Assembly: GCF_021653975.1 (NCBI RefSeq)
Contig: NZ_JAJKFK010000009.1
Span: 116,322-180,321 of the forward strand
Direction: 5' to 3'
DNA from: Amycolatopsis sp. GM8
GTDB taxonomy: Bacteria; Actinomycetota; Actinomycetes; Mycobacteriales; Pseudonocardiaceae
Length of the DNA stretch: 64,000 nucleotides
Shown: positions 41,425 through 50,198 of the stretch, piece by piece
Layout: each line of letters starts with the position of its first letter
Numbering within the stretch: the stretch's first letter is position 1
Made by a program: the position numbers and the translations under genes
The notes under the pieces: generated by a model
Database searches by the model: none
What the model saw: the letters and a program-made list of their open reading frames with translations, nothing else
What the model was told of the DNA's origin: nothing

Positions 41425-43098
41425 CTAGTCTGCCGAAGCGGGTGTGTCGGTCGTGTTTGCCGCCCCCGAACGGCGGCGACGGCGGCGCCGCGCGGGACGT
41501 TCGGCGTTGTCGCCACCCTCCCGCTCGGCGGCGGGAGCCGTCTCCGCGCTGCGGCCGCGGGTGCGGCGGCGCGGACGGTCCTCGTCGGACTTCTCCGCGG
41601 CATCCGCCTTTTCGATGGCCTCGGCCGCGGCGGCACCACCGCGGGTGCGGCGACGGCTGCGCGAGCGGGGCGCCGACGACTCCGGCGAACGGCGCTTGCG
41701 GCCGCCGCCCATCTTCTCCTCGGGCTCCGCGGCCAGCCCGGCGCGGGTCCGCTTGCCCAGCGGCAGCCGGCCGGTCGAGTCCTCGGGAATGTCCAGGTCA
41801 CTGAACAGGTGCTTCGACGTCGAATACGTCTCCACCGGCTCCGGGATGTCCAGGTGCAGCGTGTCGGAGATGAGCTTCCAGCGCGCTTCCTCGTCCCAGT
41901 CGACGAGCGTGATCGCGACGCCGGTCTTGCCCGCGCGGCCGGTGCGGCCGATGCGGTGCACGTAGGTCTTCTCGTCCTCCGGCGTCTGGTAGTTGATCAC
42001 GTGCGTGACGTCGTCCACGTCGATACCGCGGGCCGCGACATCGGTGGCGACCAGCACGTCGATCTTGCCGGAGCGGAACGCGCGCAACGCCTGCTCACGG
42101 GCACCCTGACCGAGGTCACCGTGCACCGCGGCGGCGGCGAACCCGCGCTCGGCGAGATCGTCGGCCACCTTCTGCGCGGTGCGCTTGGTGCGGGTGAACA
42201 CCATCGTCAGGCCGCGCTCACGGGCCTGCAGGATGCGGGCGATCAGCTCGGGCTTGTCCAGCGAGTGTGCCCGGTAGACGTACTGCGTGGTGCGCTCGTG
42301 CACCGCGCCCGCGTCGTTCTCCTCGGCGCGGATGTGCGTCGGGCGGTGCAGGAACGTGCGGGCCAGCGTGATGATCGGGCCCGGCATGGTCGCCGAGAAC
42401 AGCATCGTCTGCCGCTCTTCGGGCACCATCGTCAGGATGCGCTCGATGTCCGGCAGGAAGCCGAGGTCGAGCATCTCGTCGGCCTCGTCCAGCACCAGCG
42501 CGCGGACCTTGCCCAGCACCAGATGCCGCTGCTCGGCCAGGTCCAGCAGCCGGCCCGGGGTGCCGATCACCAGGTCGACGCCCTTGCGCAGGGCATCGAT
42601 CTGCTGCTCGTACGGGCGGCCGCCGTAGATGGCGAGGGTGCGGATGCCCAGGTGCTTGCCGGCGTCGGTCAGGTCATGGGTGACCTGCAGGCACAGCTCG
42701 CGGGTGGGCACCACGACGAGCGCCTGCGGCGTACCGTCGCCCGGGGTGACGATCCGCTGCAGCAGCGGGACGCCGAAGCCCAGGGTCTTGCCCATGCCGG
42801 TGCGGGCCTGGCCGATGAGGTCCTCGCCCTCGAGGGCGAGCGGCAGCGTCAGCGCCTGGATGGCGAAGGTCCGCTCGATACCGGCCTCGGCCAGCGCGCG
42901 GACGATCTCCGGGCGGACGCCGAACTCGCCGAAGGTCGGGTTTTCCGGCTCGACCTCGGCCCCCGCCTGCAGCGGATGTGAGGGGTCGGACTCCGGCAGG
43001 CCGCTCTCGCTGTGCTCGAGGGCCACCGGGTCGGTATCTGTTCGGTTGTCGGAAGTGCTCGCGGTCAGTGTGATCGCCTCTCTCGTACCAGCGCGCAC
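41425..43098 (-). CDS. rhlE: DEAD-box ATP-dependent RNA helicase
   Basis: A 557-residue helicase. Q motif and Walker A (ARTGMGKT), motif II DEAD (LVLDEADEMLD), motif III SAT, and motif VI HRIGRTGRAG are intact. A long Arg/Glu/Ser-rich C-terminal tail (from about residue 440) is typical of actinobacterial RhlE-type enzymes and probably binds RNA. GTG 43098 is chosen. Its leader contains two strong hairpins. It corresponds to Rv3211. Confidence 0.93.
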   Translation of the reverse strand: MRAGTREAITLTASTSDNRTDTDPVALEHSESGLPESDPSHPLQAGAEVEPENPTFGEFGVRPEIVRALAEAGIERTFAIQALTLPLALEGEDLIGQARTGMGKTLGFGVPLLQRIVTPGDGTPQALVVVPTRELCLQVTHDLTDAGKHLGIRTLAIYGGRPYEQQIDALRKGVDLVIGTPGRLLDLAEQRHLVLGKVRALVLDEADEMLDLGFLPDIERILTMVPEERQTMLFSATMPGPIITLARTFLHRPTHIRAEENDAGAVHERTTQYVYRAHSLDKPELIARILQARERGLTMVFTRTKRTAQKVADDLAERGFAAAAVHGDLGQGAREQALRAFRSGKIDVLVATDVAARGIDVDDVTHVINYQTPEDEKTYVHRIGRTGRAGKTGVAITLVDWDEEARWKLISDTLHLDIPEPVETYSTSKHLFSDLDIPEDSTGRLPLGKRTRAGLAAEPEEKMGGGRKRRSPESSAPRSRSRRRTRGGAAAAEAIEKADAAEKSDEDRPRRRTRGRSAETAPAAEREGGDNAERPARRRRRRRSGAANTTDTPASAD

Positions 43099-43185
43099 TC
43101 ACCTGGTCGGATCTCAGCACTCGACCGCGAATCCGTAGCCGCGGGAATGCCGCACAAAAGGCGTGCACGCACACTGTGTTGTCAC

Positions 43186-43260
43186 GGCCCGCCAGCGAAC
43201 GGCGGGCCCGATATCCGCGCCAAGCCGGCGCGGAAGCTCGTCTATACAGCACACATTGTA
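43186..43260 (-). promoter_or_regulatory. rhlE promoter and structured leader
   Basis: On the minus strand a TACAAT -10 box lies at 43260-43255. The leader of roughly 150 nt that would follow carries TCCGCGCC-AAGCC-GGCGCGGA (43214-43234) and GGCCCGCC-loop-GGCGGGCC (43186-43208), both perfect 8-bp stems. RNA helicase genes are often autoregulated through such leaders (inference). No good -35 box is visible. Confidence 0.5.
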
Positions 43261-43344
43261 CTGGCTGGTCTCCTGGCCTCGGACTTTCGGCCCGGCGTGT
43301 CCAGGTGGGATTGGTCTCTTCCAGTAGCAGATAGGGTCTCAGCC

Positions 43345-43992
43345 GTGACTTTCCAGATCAGTGAAGGCGTCGTCGACCTGCTCGGCGTCATCGCGTACGG
43401 CGAGCTCTCGGCGTTCGACCGGCTGGCCGAGGACGCGCGGGCCGCCCCCACTCTTTCCGGTCGCGCGGCGCTGGCCTCGATGGCCGCCGCGGAGATCGGC
43501 CACTACGACATGTTGTCGCAGTATCTGCGCGAACACGGCGTCACCGTCGAGGACGCGATGTCCCCGTTCGTCGCGCACATCGACGCCTGGCACGCCTCGA
43601 CGGCGCCGAAGTCCTGGCTCGAATCGCTGGTCAAGGCATATGTCGGGGACGGGCTCGCCGCGGATCTGTACCGCGAGGTCGGCAGCTGGCTGGACGAGCA
43701 GGCCAAGGACCTGGTGACGACGGTGCTCGCCGACACCGGGCATTCGGAGTTCGCCGAGCGCGAAGTCGCGGCGGCGATCCAGGCCGACCCGAAGACGCGC
43801 GACCGGCTGGCGCTGTGGGGGCGGCGGTTGCTGGGGGAGGCGCTGACCCAGGCCCAGTACGTGGTGGCCGAGCGGGACGGGCTGGCCGAGCTGATCGTCG
43901 CCGGCTCGGGTGATCTGTCGGGAATCGCCGCCCTGTTCCGGCGGTTGCAACAGGGGCACGGCAAGCGGATGCAGAAGCTCGGACTCAGCTAG
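43345..43992 (+). CDS. ferritin-like fold protein (MiaE-related, Rv3210c-like)
   Basis: A 215-residue helical protein of the ferritin-like/MiaE superfamily, with segments GELSAFDRLAEDA and AAAEIGHYDMLSQYL containing spaced Glu and ExxH residues for a possible diiron site. GTG 43345 is preceded at 7 nt by TAGGGT, a -10-like box, so the transcript may be leaderless. It is divergent from rhlE and followed by DUF3107, in the Rv3211-Rv3208A order. Confidence 0.85.
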   Translation: MTFQISEGVVDLLGVIAYGELSAFDRLAEDARAAPTLSGRAALASMAAAEIGHYDMLSQYLREHGVTVEDAMSPFVAHIDAWHASTAPKSWLESLVKAYVGDGLAADLYREVGSWLDEQAKDLVTTVLADTGHSEFAEREVAAAIQADPKTRDRLALWGRRLLGEALTQAQYVVAERDGLAELIVAGSGDLSGIAALFRRLQQGHGKRMQKLGLS

Positions 43993-44037
43993 CCTGGGCA
44001 GCAAGTACGTCAAGAACACATCAGGCGGAGGTCACAC

Positions 44038-44268
44038 GTGGAGGTCAAGATCGGCATCAAGGACACGCCGCGCGAGCTGGTGGTGTCCAGTGGCCAGTCT
44101 GCCGAAGAGGTCGAGGGGCTGGTCGCCGACGCGCTGAAGGCCGCCGACGGGCTGTTCCGCCTCACCGACGAGAAGGGGCGCAAGTTCATCGTGCCCGCCG
44201 ACCGGATCGCCTACGTCGAGATCGCCCCGACCGACGTGCGCAAGGTCGGCTTCGCCGTCGGCGCCTAG
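44038..44268 (+). CDS. DUF3107 small protein
   Basis: A 76-residue protein of the actinobacterial DUF3107 family (TB9.4/Rv3208A-like), starting MEVKIGIKDTPRELVV at GTG 44038 after GGAGG. The predicted fold is a short beta-alpha protein with an exposed acidic helix. It follows the ferritin-like gene by 45 bp and precedes a strong bidirectional terminator. Function unknown. Confidence 0.92.
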   Translation: MEVKIGIKDTPRELVVSSGQSAEEVEGLVADALKAADGLFRLTDEKGRKFIVPADRIAYVEIAPTDVRKVGFAVGA

Positions 44269-44284
44269 TTTTCGGCTCTCTGGC

Positions 44285-44314
44285 AAGGGACGTCCGCGAT
44301 CGCGGGCGTCCCTT
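44285..44314. terminator. bidirectional intrinsic terminator
   Basis: AAGGGACG pairs with CGTCCCTT around a CCGCG/CGCGG inner stem, followed by TTTTCGTT on the plus strand. It serves the convergent DUF3107 and DUF4873 genes, and the DUF4873 stop is 4 bp away. Confidence 0.9.
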
Positions 44315-44318
44315 TTCG

Positions 44319-44624
44319 TTATTCGGCCAGCGCCGTCGCCACCGCGAACGGCGGCGTGCTCACGCCGAGCAGGCGGTAGCGGCCCCAGGGGTCCGGATCG
44401 GACAGCTCGCCGCTCGCGAAACCGTCCGGCGTGCGGATCTCGGCCGGCTGCTTGCGCCCGCCGGCCAGCTCGTGCAGGCGCTCGTCCCGGGCGATGCGCC
44501 CGTACCAGCGGTAATAGCCGTCGATGGGCTGGAAATGTCCCCGCAGGTCGACCTCGACGTCGAACTCCTGCCCGGCCACGACCAGCGTCGCCGGACCCGT
44601 GTAGCCCTCGTCGTCAGCCGGCAT
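44319..44624 (-). CDS. DUF4873 protein
   Basis: A 101-residue protein matching the DUF4873 domain, which in other actinobacteria also occurs as the C-terminal part of flavin monooxygenases. Characteristic segments are YTGPATLVVAGQEFDVEVDL and DGYYRWYGRIARD. ATG 44624 follows AAGGAGG and overlaps the end of the TetR gene by 11 bp, so it is coupled to the regulator. Function unknown. Confidence 0.88.
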   Translation of the reverse strand: MPADDEGYTGPATLVVAGQEFDVEVDLRGHFQPIDGYYRWYGRIARDERLHELAGGRKQPAEIRTPDGFASGELSDPDPWGRYRLLGVSTPPFAVATALAE

Positions 44625-45360
44625 CGGACGCCTCCTTCGAGTGGAACAGCACGACCTTGTTCGCTTCCAGCGGCAGGTTGGGATCGATCGTGATGCCCTG
44701 CTGCCGGGCCAGGCCGTCGATCGCGGCCCAGATGATCTGCGTCAGGTACTCGACCACCGCGTCCCGGCTCATCGACCGCCGGTCCAGCCACCATTCGCCG
44801 GTGTTCTGCACCATGCCGACGATCCCGTACGCCCACGGCTCGGCCGCGCCGGAGTCCAGGCCGAACATCCGCATGTAGTCGCCGAGCAGCGTGCTCAGCG
44901 CGGTCGCGATGAGCTCCTTGTCCTCCGCGACGACGTCGGCGTTCACCGGCTTGTCCAGGAACGAACCGCGCGCCAGCAGGCGGTACAGGTTCGGGTGCTC
45001 CTCGATCACGCCGAAGAACGCGTCGAGCGCCATCCGGATGCGCGGCACCGGCGCCAGTTCGGCGTTGATCGCCGGGACGAGCCGGGAGAACAGCAGTTCC
45101 GTGCCGCGCTGGCCGAGCGCCACGTACAGGTCCGCCTTGTCCGCGAAATGCCGGTACAGCACGGGTTTCGTGACACCAGCGGCCACCGCGACGTCCTCCA
45201 TCGCGAGGTCGGGCCCGTGCTCGTCCAGCGCCTTCAGCGCGGCCCCGACGAACTCCGCCCGCCGGGCCACCCGGTGCTTGCGCCAGCGGTCGCGCCGCGC
45301 GTCCCCGGTGGGCGCGTCGCCTGTCTTGCCGCGCTTGACATGTTCCGCCACGGGAGCCAT
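44614..45360 (-). CDS. TetR family regulator of the diiron oxygenase operon
   Basis: A 248-residue TetR regulator with a basic N-terminal extension and helix-turn-helix LAMEDVAVAAGVTKPVLYRHF. ATG 45360 is used. It is divergent from the AurF-like gene, with a perfect palindrome between the two starts, so it most likely represses itself and the oxygenase-hydrolase operon. The ligand is unknown; lipid-like molecules are common for relatives (inference). Confidence 0.9.
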   Translation of the reverse strand: MAPVAEHVKRGKTGDAPTGDARRDRWRKHRVARRAEFVGAALKALDEHGPDLAMEDVAVAAGVTKPVLYRHFADKADLYVALGQRGTELLFSRLVPAINAELAPVPRIRMALDAFFGVIEEHPNLYRLLARGSFLDKPVNADVVAEDKELIATALSTLLGDYMRMFGLDSGAAEPWAYGIVGMVQNTGEWWLDRRSMSRDAVVEYLTQIIWAAIDGLARQQGITIDPNLPLEANKVVLFHSKEASDAG

Positions 45361-45368
45361 GCTACCAA

Positions 45369-45383
45369 AGGTAACTGTTACCT
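45369..45383. promoter_or_regulatory. TetR operator, perfect 15-bp palindrome
   Basis: AGGTAAC-T-GTTACCT lies 8 bp before the TetR start, in the TetR/AurF gap. A further GTTAC half-site follows at 45387-45391, close to the alternative AurF start. Palindrome quality and position make it the probable operator for the divergent pair. Confidence 0.72.
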
Positions 45384-45409
45384 CAAGTTACATGAACCTG
45401 GGAGGCGCG

Positions 45410-46306
45410 ATGACGCGGATGCTCGACGGGCGCGAGAAGACCGCGGACCGGCTGCTGAAATCCTCCGCGAACAAGTTCTACGACCCCGAGGTCGACATCG
45501 ACTGGGCGGCACCGCTGCCCGAGGGCAAGCCCTACGAGCTCGAGCACCGGTGCTCGCTCTACGGCACCCACCTGTGGGACCAGCTGACCCCCGAGCAGCG
45601 CATCGAGCTGGGCAAGCACGAGATCGCCAGCATCGCGAGCAACGGCATCTTCTTCGAGGTGCTGCTGATGCAGCTGCTGCTCAAGGACATCTACCGTGGC
45701 GACCCGACGAGCCGGCACGTCCAGTACGCGCTGACCGAGATCGCCGACGAGTGCCGGCATTCGACGATGTTCGCGCGGATGGTCGAGCGTTTCGACGCGC
45801 CGCCGTACGGCCCGGTCAAGATCGTGCACCAGCTGGGCAAGCTGCTGCCGGTGCTCGGCTACGGCCCCGCGCTGTACGGCTCGATCCTGGTCGCCGAAGA
45901 GGTCCTCGACCGGCTCCAGCGCGAGAGCATGGCCGACGAGAACGTGCAGCCGCTGGTCCGGATGGTCAACCGGATCCATGTGCTGGAGGAGGCCCGGCAC
46001 GTCACGTTCGCGCGCGAAGAGGTCACCCGCGGCATGGCGAAACTGTCCAAAACGGAGCTGTACTACCAGCGCTGGCTGATCGCGTCGGTCAGCTTCGCGA
46101 TCACCCGGAGCCTGATCAACCCGCGTGTTTACGCGTCGGTGGGGCTGCGGCCGAAGGAGGCGTGGGAGACCGCGATGGCCAATCCGCACTTCCAGGAGAC
46201 CATGCGCTGGGCCGGTGAGCGCATTGTCGCGTTCCTCGACGAGGCCGGGCTGGTCGGTGCCCCGGGAATGCGGATGTGGCGCAGGTCGTTTTTGGTGGCC
46301 AAGTGA
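45410..46306 (+). CDS. AurF-like diiron oxygenase
   Basis: A 298-residue protein of the p-aminobenzoate N-oxygenase (AurF) family. Diiron ligands are expected in EIASIASNGIFFEVLLMQ, TEIADECRHSTMF and LEEARHVTFAREEV, all visible. ATG 45410 follows GGGAGG; ATG 45392 is an alternative. It overlaps the following hydrolase gene. Relatives N-oxygenate aromatic amines or oxidise lipids. No biosynthetic cluster surrounds it, so it is probably a housekeeping oxygenase. Confidence 0.9.
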   Translation: MTRMLDGREKTADRLLKSSANKFYDPEVDIDWAAPLPEGKPYELEHRCSLYGTHLWDQLTPEQRIELGKHEIASIASNGIFFEVLLMQLLLKDIYRGDPTSRHVQYALTEIADECRHSTMFARMVERFDAPPYGPVKIVHQLGKLLPVLGYGPALYGSILVAEEVLDRLQRESMADENVQPLVRMVNRIHVLEEARHVTFAREEVTRGMAKLSKTELYYQRWLIASVSFAITRSLINPRVYASVGLRPKEAWETAMANPHFQETMRWAGERIVAFLDEAGLVGAPGMRMWRRSFLVAK

Positions 46307-47199
46307 CCGCGGTGGCCGGTCGCAGGGGGACCGGTCACCGTTTTCTCACCGCGGACGGCACGGCGCTGTACGTGGAGAGTTCGGGACCGGAGAGCGCGCG
46401 CCTGACCCTCGTTCTCGTGCACGCGTGGACACAGGACCAAACCGAGTGGGAGCCGATCCTGCCGCTGCTGCCGCCGGAAGTCCGGGTGGTCCGGTACGAC
46501 CATCGCGGGCACGGCGCGTCGGCCCCCGCGAAGCCGGGTACGGCGACCATCGCACAGCTCGCCGACGATCTCGCCGAGCTGCTGCGCGAAGAGGTGCCGG
46601 ACGGGCCCGTCGTGCTCGCCGGGCATTCCCTGGGCGGGATGACGATCATGGAGCTGGCCGAGCGGCATCCCGGGCTGGTGCGCGAGCGGGTCGCGGGTGT
46701 GGCGTTCATCGCGACGTCGTGCTCGAACATGGACCGGCTCACCCTCGGGCTGCGCGGGGCCGCCGGGCGCGCGGCGATGCGGGTGGACAAGGCGCTCGCA
46801 CGGTCACTTTCCCGCTATGGCAAGGAGTTCGTGCCCATTCCGGCCGTTCTCGCGCGGCCGGCGACGAAGTGGATCGCGTTCGGCAAGCGGGTCGACCGGG
46901 CCGATGTGCGGGCGATGACGGCGCAGTTCCTGCGCGCGCATCCGCGCAGTGTCGGCGGTTTCCGTGACTCGATCTCGCAGCACGACCGCCGCGCCGCGCT
47001 CGCGACGCTCGCCGGGAAGCCGAGTGTGATCCTCGTCGGCGACCGGGACCGGATCACGCCGGTGCGGCACGCGAAGGTCATCGCCGACGAGCTGCCCGGC
47101 GCGGAGTTCGTCCTGTTCCCGGGCGCCGGGCACGAGCTGACCTACGAGCGGCGCCAAGGCGTCGCCACCCGCCTGCGCGCCCTGCTGGAAGCCGGGTAG
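46303..47199 (+). CDS. alpha/beta hydrolase, coupled to the diiron oxygenase
   Basis: A 298-residue hydrolase with LVLVHAWTQDQTEW oxyanion loop (Ala where Gly is common), nucleophile elbow AGHSLGG, acid in LVGDRDRITP and catalytic His in FPGAGHELTYE. GTG 46303 overlaps the oxygenase stop. It may process the product of the oxygenase (inference). It ends against a GAGT repeat and the convergent TetR gene. Confidence 0.9.
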   Translation: MTAVAGRRGTGHRFLTADGTALYVESSGPESARLTLVLVHAWTQDQTEWEPILPLLPPEVRVVRYDHRGHGASAPAKPGTATIAQLADDLAELLREEVPDGPVVLAGHSLGGMTIMELAERHPGLVRERVAGVAFIATSCSNMDRLTLGLRGAAGRAAMRVDKALARSLSRYGKEFVPIPAVLARPATKWIAFGKRVDRADVRAMTAQFLRAHPRSVGGFRDSISQHDRRAALATLAGKPSVILVGDRDRITPVRHAKVIADELPGAEFVLFPGAGHELTYERRQGVATRLRALLEAG

Positions 47200-47200
47200 A

Positions 47201-47246
47201 ACTCGCCGTCGCGAGTGTCGGACTCGGCGTCCTGGGCGTCCGACTC
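47201..47246 (-). repeat. minus-strand GAGT units with exact 21-bp period
   Basis: ACTC marks at 47201, 47222 and 47243 (GAGT on the minus strand) are spaced exactly 21 bp. The unit between 47205 and 47225 differs by one base from the GAGTCCGAC unit at 33692-33732. The element fills the 52-bp convergent gap. Confidence 0.8.
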
Positions 47247-47251
47247 GCGCG

Positions 47252-47881
47252 CTACTTGCCCTGGTGGAGGGGGAAGCCGGCGCCGATGCCGCGCCAGGCT
47301 AGGGTCGCGGTCAGCGCGACGGCGTCGTCCTGGCTCATCGTGCTGTGATGTGCGAGCCAGAACCGCGCGCTCACCTGACTCAACCCGACGAGGCCCACCG
47401 CGAGCAACCGCGCCTTGTCCTCGTCCAGGCCGGCGTCCGCGGTGATCGTCTCGGTGATCGCGTCCACACTCGCCGAGGTTGCCCTGTCCACGGCCTCCTG
47501 CACCGCGGGCTCGCCGCGCAGGTCCGACTCGAACACCATGCGGAACGCGCCGGCGTCGTTGCTGACGAAGCCGAAGAACGCGCCGACCGCGGCCTGCACG
47601 CGCTGCTTGTTGTCGGTCGTGGAACCCAGCGCCCCCTGCACCCGCCCGACGAGCTCGTCGACGTGGCTCTCCAGCAGGGCGATGTACAGGTCGAGCTTGC
47701 CCGGGAAGTGCTGATACAGCACGGGCTTGGACACTCCGGCCTGCTCGGCGATCTCGTCCATCGCCGCCGCGTGGTAGCCGTTGGCGGAGAAGACACGCTG
47801 CGCCGCCGACAGCAGCTGCGCCCGCCGCTCGGTACGCGGCAGCCGCACTCCCCGCTGCTGTGTGGGCGCCATTTCCGTCAT
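47252..47881 (-). CDS. TetR family regulator (Rv3208-like)
   Basis: A 209-residue TetR regulator with helix-turn-helix AAMDEIAEQAGVSKPVLYQHF and the DNKQRVQAAVGAFFGFV segment. ATG 47881 follows AGGAGG at 6 nt. The upstream region continues open on this strand for kilobases and must not be read as part of this gene. It is divergent from a hydrolase gene with 85 bp between starts. It matches Rv3208 in neighbourhood; the ligand is unknown. Confidence 0.9.
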   Translation of the reverse strand: MTEMAPTQQRGVRLPRTERRAQLLSAAQRVFSANGYHAAAMDEIAEQAGVSKPVLYQHFPGKLDLYIALLESHVDELVGRVQGALGSTTDNKQRVQAAVGAFFGFVSNDAGAFRMVFESDLRGEPAVQEAVDRATSASVDAITETITADAGLDEDKARLLAVGLVGLSQVSARFWLAHHSTMSQDDAVALTATLAWRGIGAGFPLHQGK

Positions 47882-47966
47882 AGTTCCTCCTGGTTCAACC
47901 CGTTCGAGATTACTCGCCGGTACCGAGAAGTCGCCAAGTCCGGGCATCCAGTTGCATCCTGGATTG

Positions 47967-48971
47967 ATGACCGACACTGATACCAGGACCGGGGCCGCCC
48001 CCACGGGCAGAAGACGCTCGCCGGTCACCCAGGTGCCTCTCTCCACCACCCCACTGCCCGCGCTCGACCCGAAGTTGCCTCCGTGGCCGGGTGGCGTCGA
48101 GACGTCGGGCGGTGTCACCCTCCACGTGCGCCGCACTCCCGGCACCACCGAAGCGACCGCCGTGTACGTGCACGGCCTCGGTGGTTCATCCACGAACTGG
48201 ACCGACCTGTCGGCGCTGCTGGCGCCGTCTGCCGGCGGGATCTCCGTCGACCTGCCGGGGTTCGGGTTCTCCGAGCCGGCGCACGGGTTCCGGTTCAGCC
48301 TCGACGAGCACGCCGACGAGCTGACGAAGTTCGTGGAGGGGCTGGGTGGCCCGGTCCACCTGCTCGGCAACTCGATGGGCGGTGCGGTGTCGCTGCTGAT
48401 CTCGGCACGCCGCCCGGACCTGGTGCGCTCCCTCACCCTGATCTCGCCCGCGATGCCCGACCTCAGGCCCGACCCGCGGCGGCTCTCGGATCCGACGATG
48501 GCGCTGGCGTACCTGCCGTTCGTCGGCCGCGGGATCCGTCGCCGGCTGGCCGGACAGACCGCGCGGGACAAGGCGGCGCAGGTCATCAAGTTGTGCTTCG
48601 CCGAGCCGGGCGCCTTCCCGGCCCACCGGCTCGACGAGCTCGCTGAGGAGCACAGCGCGCGAGCCGGGCTGCAATGGGCCAACGCGGCGATGTCGGCGAG
48701 CACCCTGGGCATCGTCCGGACCTGGTTGACGCGCGGTCCGGCGTCGCTGTGGTCGGTCGCGCCGCTGGTGCCGGTGCCGAGCCTGGTCGTGTGGGGCAGT
48801 GAGGACAGGGTGATCTCGGTGCGACGCGCGCGGCGCACGGCGAACGCGCTGGCACGGGGCCGGCTGCTGGTGCTGCCGAGGACGGGCCACGTCGCCCAGA
48901 TGGAGCGGCCGACGGCGGTCGCACGTGCGGTTTTGGGGATGTGGGAACGGGCGGAAGGGAACGCCTGGTAG
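47967..48971 (+). CDS. alpha/beta hydrolase
   Basis: A 334-residue hydrolase with a Pro-rich N-terminal tail, AVYVHGLGGSSTNW oxyanion region, elbow LGNSMGG, and C-terminal WGSEDRVISVRRA and PRTGHVAQMERP with acid and His. ATG 47967 is used. It faces away from the TetR regulator. It precedes the DUF3152 gene by 80 bp. The substrate is unknown. Confidence 0.9.
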   Translation: MTDTDTRTGAAPTGRRRSPVTQVPLSTTPLPALDPKLPPWPGGVETSGGVTLHVRRTPGTTEATAVYVHGLGGSSTNWTDLSALLAPSAGGISVDLPGFGFSEPAHGFRFSLDEHADELTKFVEGLGGPVHLLGNSMGGAVSLLISARRPDLVRSLTLISPAMPDLRPDPRRLSDPTMALAYLPFVGRGIRRRLAGQTARDKAAQVIKLCFAEPGAFPAHRLDELAEEHSARAGLQWANAAMSASTLGIVRTWLTRGPASLWSVAPLVPVPSLVVWGSEDRVISVRRARRTANALARGRLLVLPRTGHVAQMERPTAVARAVLGMWERAEGNAW

Positions 48972-49051
48972 GCCGTCCGGGTGAGGTAAACCCGTTGTGT
49001 GGCCGGACAGTCGCTGTGCGGAGCGGCAAGGTGGTGTGGCACCCTGGGCGC

Positions 49052-50149
49052 GTGAATCGGGTGACGGACGGGGCGCGCAGCGAAGATCAGCGATCTTCGG
49101 CCCGCCGCCGCGACGTCCCGGGTGATCGTTACCAGCCGCGTCGCCGGCGGACCACCGGTGAGCCGCTGAGCGCCTCGTGGCGCCCCGAGCCCGGGCAGCT
49201 GGAGCAGAACCCGGCGCAGGCACGCCAGGCGCGCCGCGACCGTGGCCGGGTCCGCGGGCTGACGAAGGCGTACGGCTGGCGCATGTACGCCCTGCCGATC
49301 CTGGTGGTCATCACCGCGCTCGTGGTCTTCAACACCGCGCGGGACCCCGCGCAGCCGGCGCCGAGCGGGCCGACCGGAACCGACGCCAGCAGCGTCACCG
49401 CCGGCAGCGACATCAACGAAAAGCCCGCGCTGCCAGCGAATCTGAACGTGCCCACCGCGGCGCTGCCCGAGGGCGGCGCGTTCAGCCAGGGCGGCCGGAT
49501 GACCTGGCACGTGGTGCCGCTGGCGCAGGACGGCACGAGCGGCAAGCGCGCCGGAACCACCGGGCGGCTCTATCACTACACGGTCGAGGTCGAGGACGGC
49601 ATCGATCCGTCGAGCTACGCGGGCGACGACTCGTACGCGCGGACCGTCGAGGCCACGCTTTCGGACACGCGCAGCTGGATCGGCACCGGCAAGGTCAGCC
49701 TGCAGCGGGTCGACGCGAGCTTCCCGAACCCGGACTTCCGGGTGCGCCTGACCACCCCGGACACGGCGACCCGCGCCGATCTGTGCGGGTTCGGCATCCC
49801 GTTCCCGACTTCCTGCTACATCAAGGGTTTCCAGCGCAGCGTGATCATCAACCTGGCGCGCTGGGTGCGCGGGGCGCTGGCGTTCGGCGCGGACATGGGC
49901 ACCTACCGGCAGTACGCGATCAACCACGAGGTCGGCCACGCGCTCGGCAAGACCCACGTCGGCTGCCAGACGAACGGCGAGCTGGCGCCGGTGATGATGC
50001 AGCAGACCTTCGGGGTCAGCAACGACTACGTCGCCCAGCTGAACCAGGTGGACATCTACAACTCGAAGGCGGTGCCGACCGATGGCAAGGTCTGCAAGCC
50101 GAACGCCTGGCCGGTGCTGAACCTGGGGGACACCCCGCCCGCCGGGTAA
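49052..50149 (+). CDS. DUF3152 metzincin-like membrane protein (Rv3207c-like)
   Basis: A 365-residue protein with a basic cytoplasmic N-terminus and one membrane segment (MYALPILVVITALVVFNTA), then an extracytoplasmic domain. The zinc motif HExxHxxGxxH is complete: H292-E293, H296, G299 and H302 (NHEVGHALGKTH), with Cys pairs for disulphides. It therefore looks like an active metalloprotease rather than a pseudo-enzyme. GTG 49052 is preferred. The target is unknown. Confidence 0.88.
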   Translation: MNRVTDGARSEDQRSSARRRDVPGDRYQPRRRRTTGEPLSASWRPEPGQLEQNPAQARQARRDRGRVRGLTKAYGWRMYALPILVVITALVVFNTARDPAQPAPSGPTGTDASSVTAGSDINEKPALPANLNVPTAALPEGGAFSQGGRMTWHVVPLAQDGTSGKRAGTTGRLYHYTVEVEDGIDPSSYAGDDSYARTVEATLSDTRSWIGTGKVSLQRVDASFPNPDFRVRLTTPDTATRADLCGFGIPFPTSCYIKGFQRSVIINLARWVRGALAFGADMGTYRQYAINHEVGHALGKTHVGCQTNGELAPVMMQQTFGVSNDYVAQLNQVDIYNSKAVPTDGKVCKPNAWPVLNLGDTPPAG

Positions 50150-50198
50150 CTGGCATGTCACGGCTCTTGGCCGGCGTTCTGGCGGTTATCCTCATATC

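Noticed and set aside
45410..47199. Start of a secondary-metabolite cluster around the AurF-like gene
   Set aside because: Neighbours are conserved core genes; no synthase, carrier protein or tailoring set is present.
47910..47929. TetR operator CTCG-N7-CGAG before the TetR/hydrolase pair
   Set aside because: Only four paired bases; flanks do not extend the dyad.
48186..50161. Upstream extension of the TetR gene at 47252
   Set aside because: The frame is open by GC bias only; ATG 47881 with AGGAGG gives the normal TetR length.
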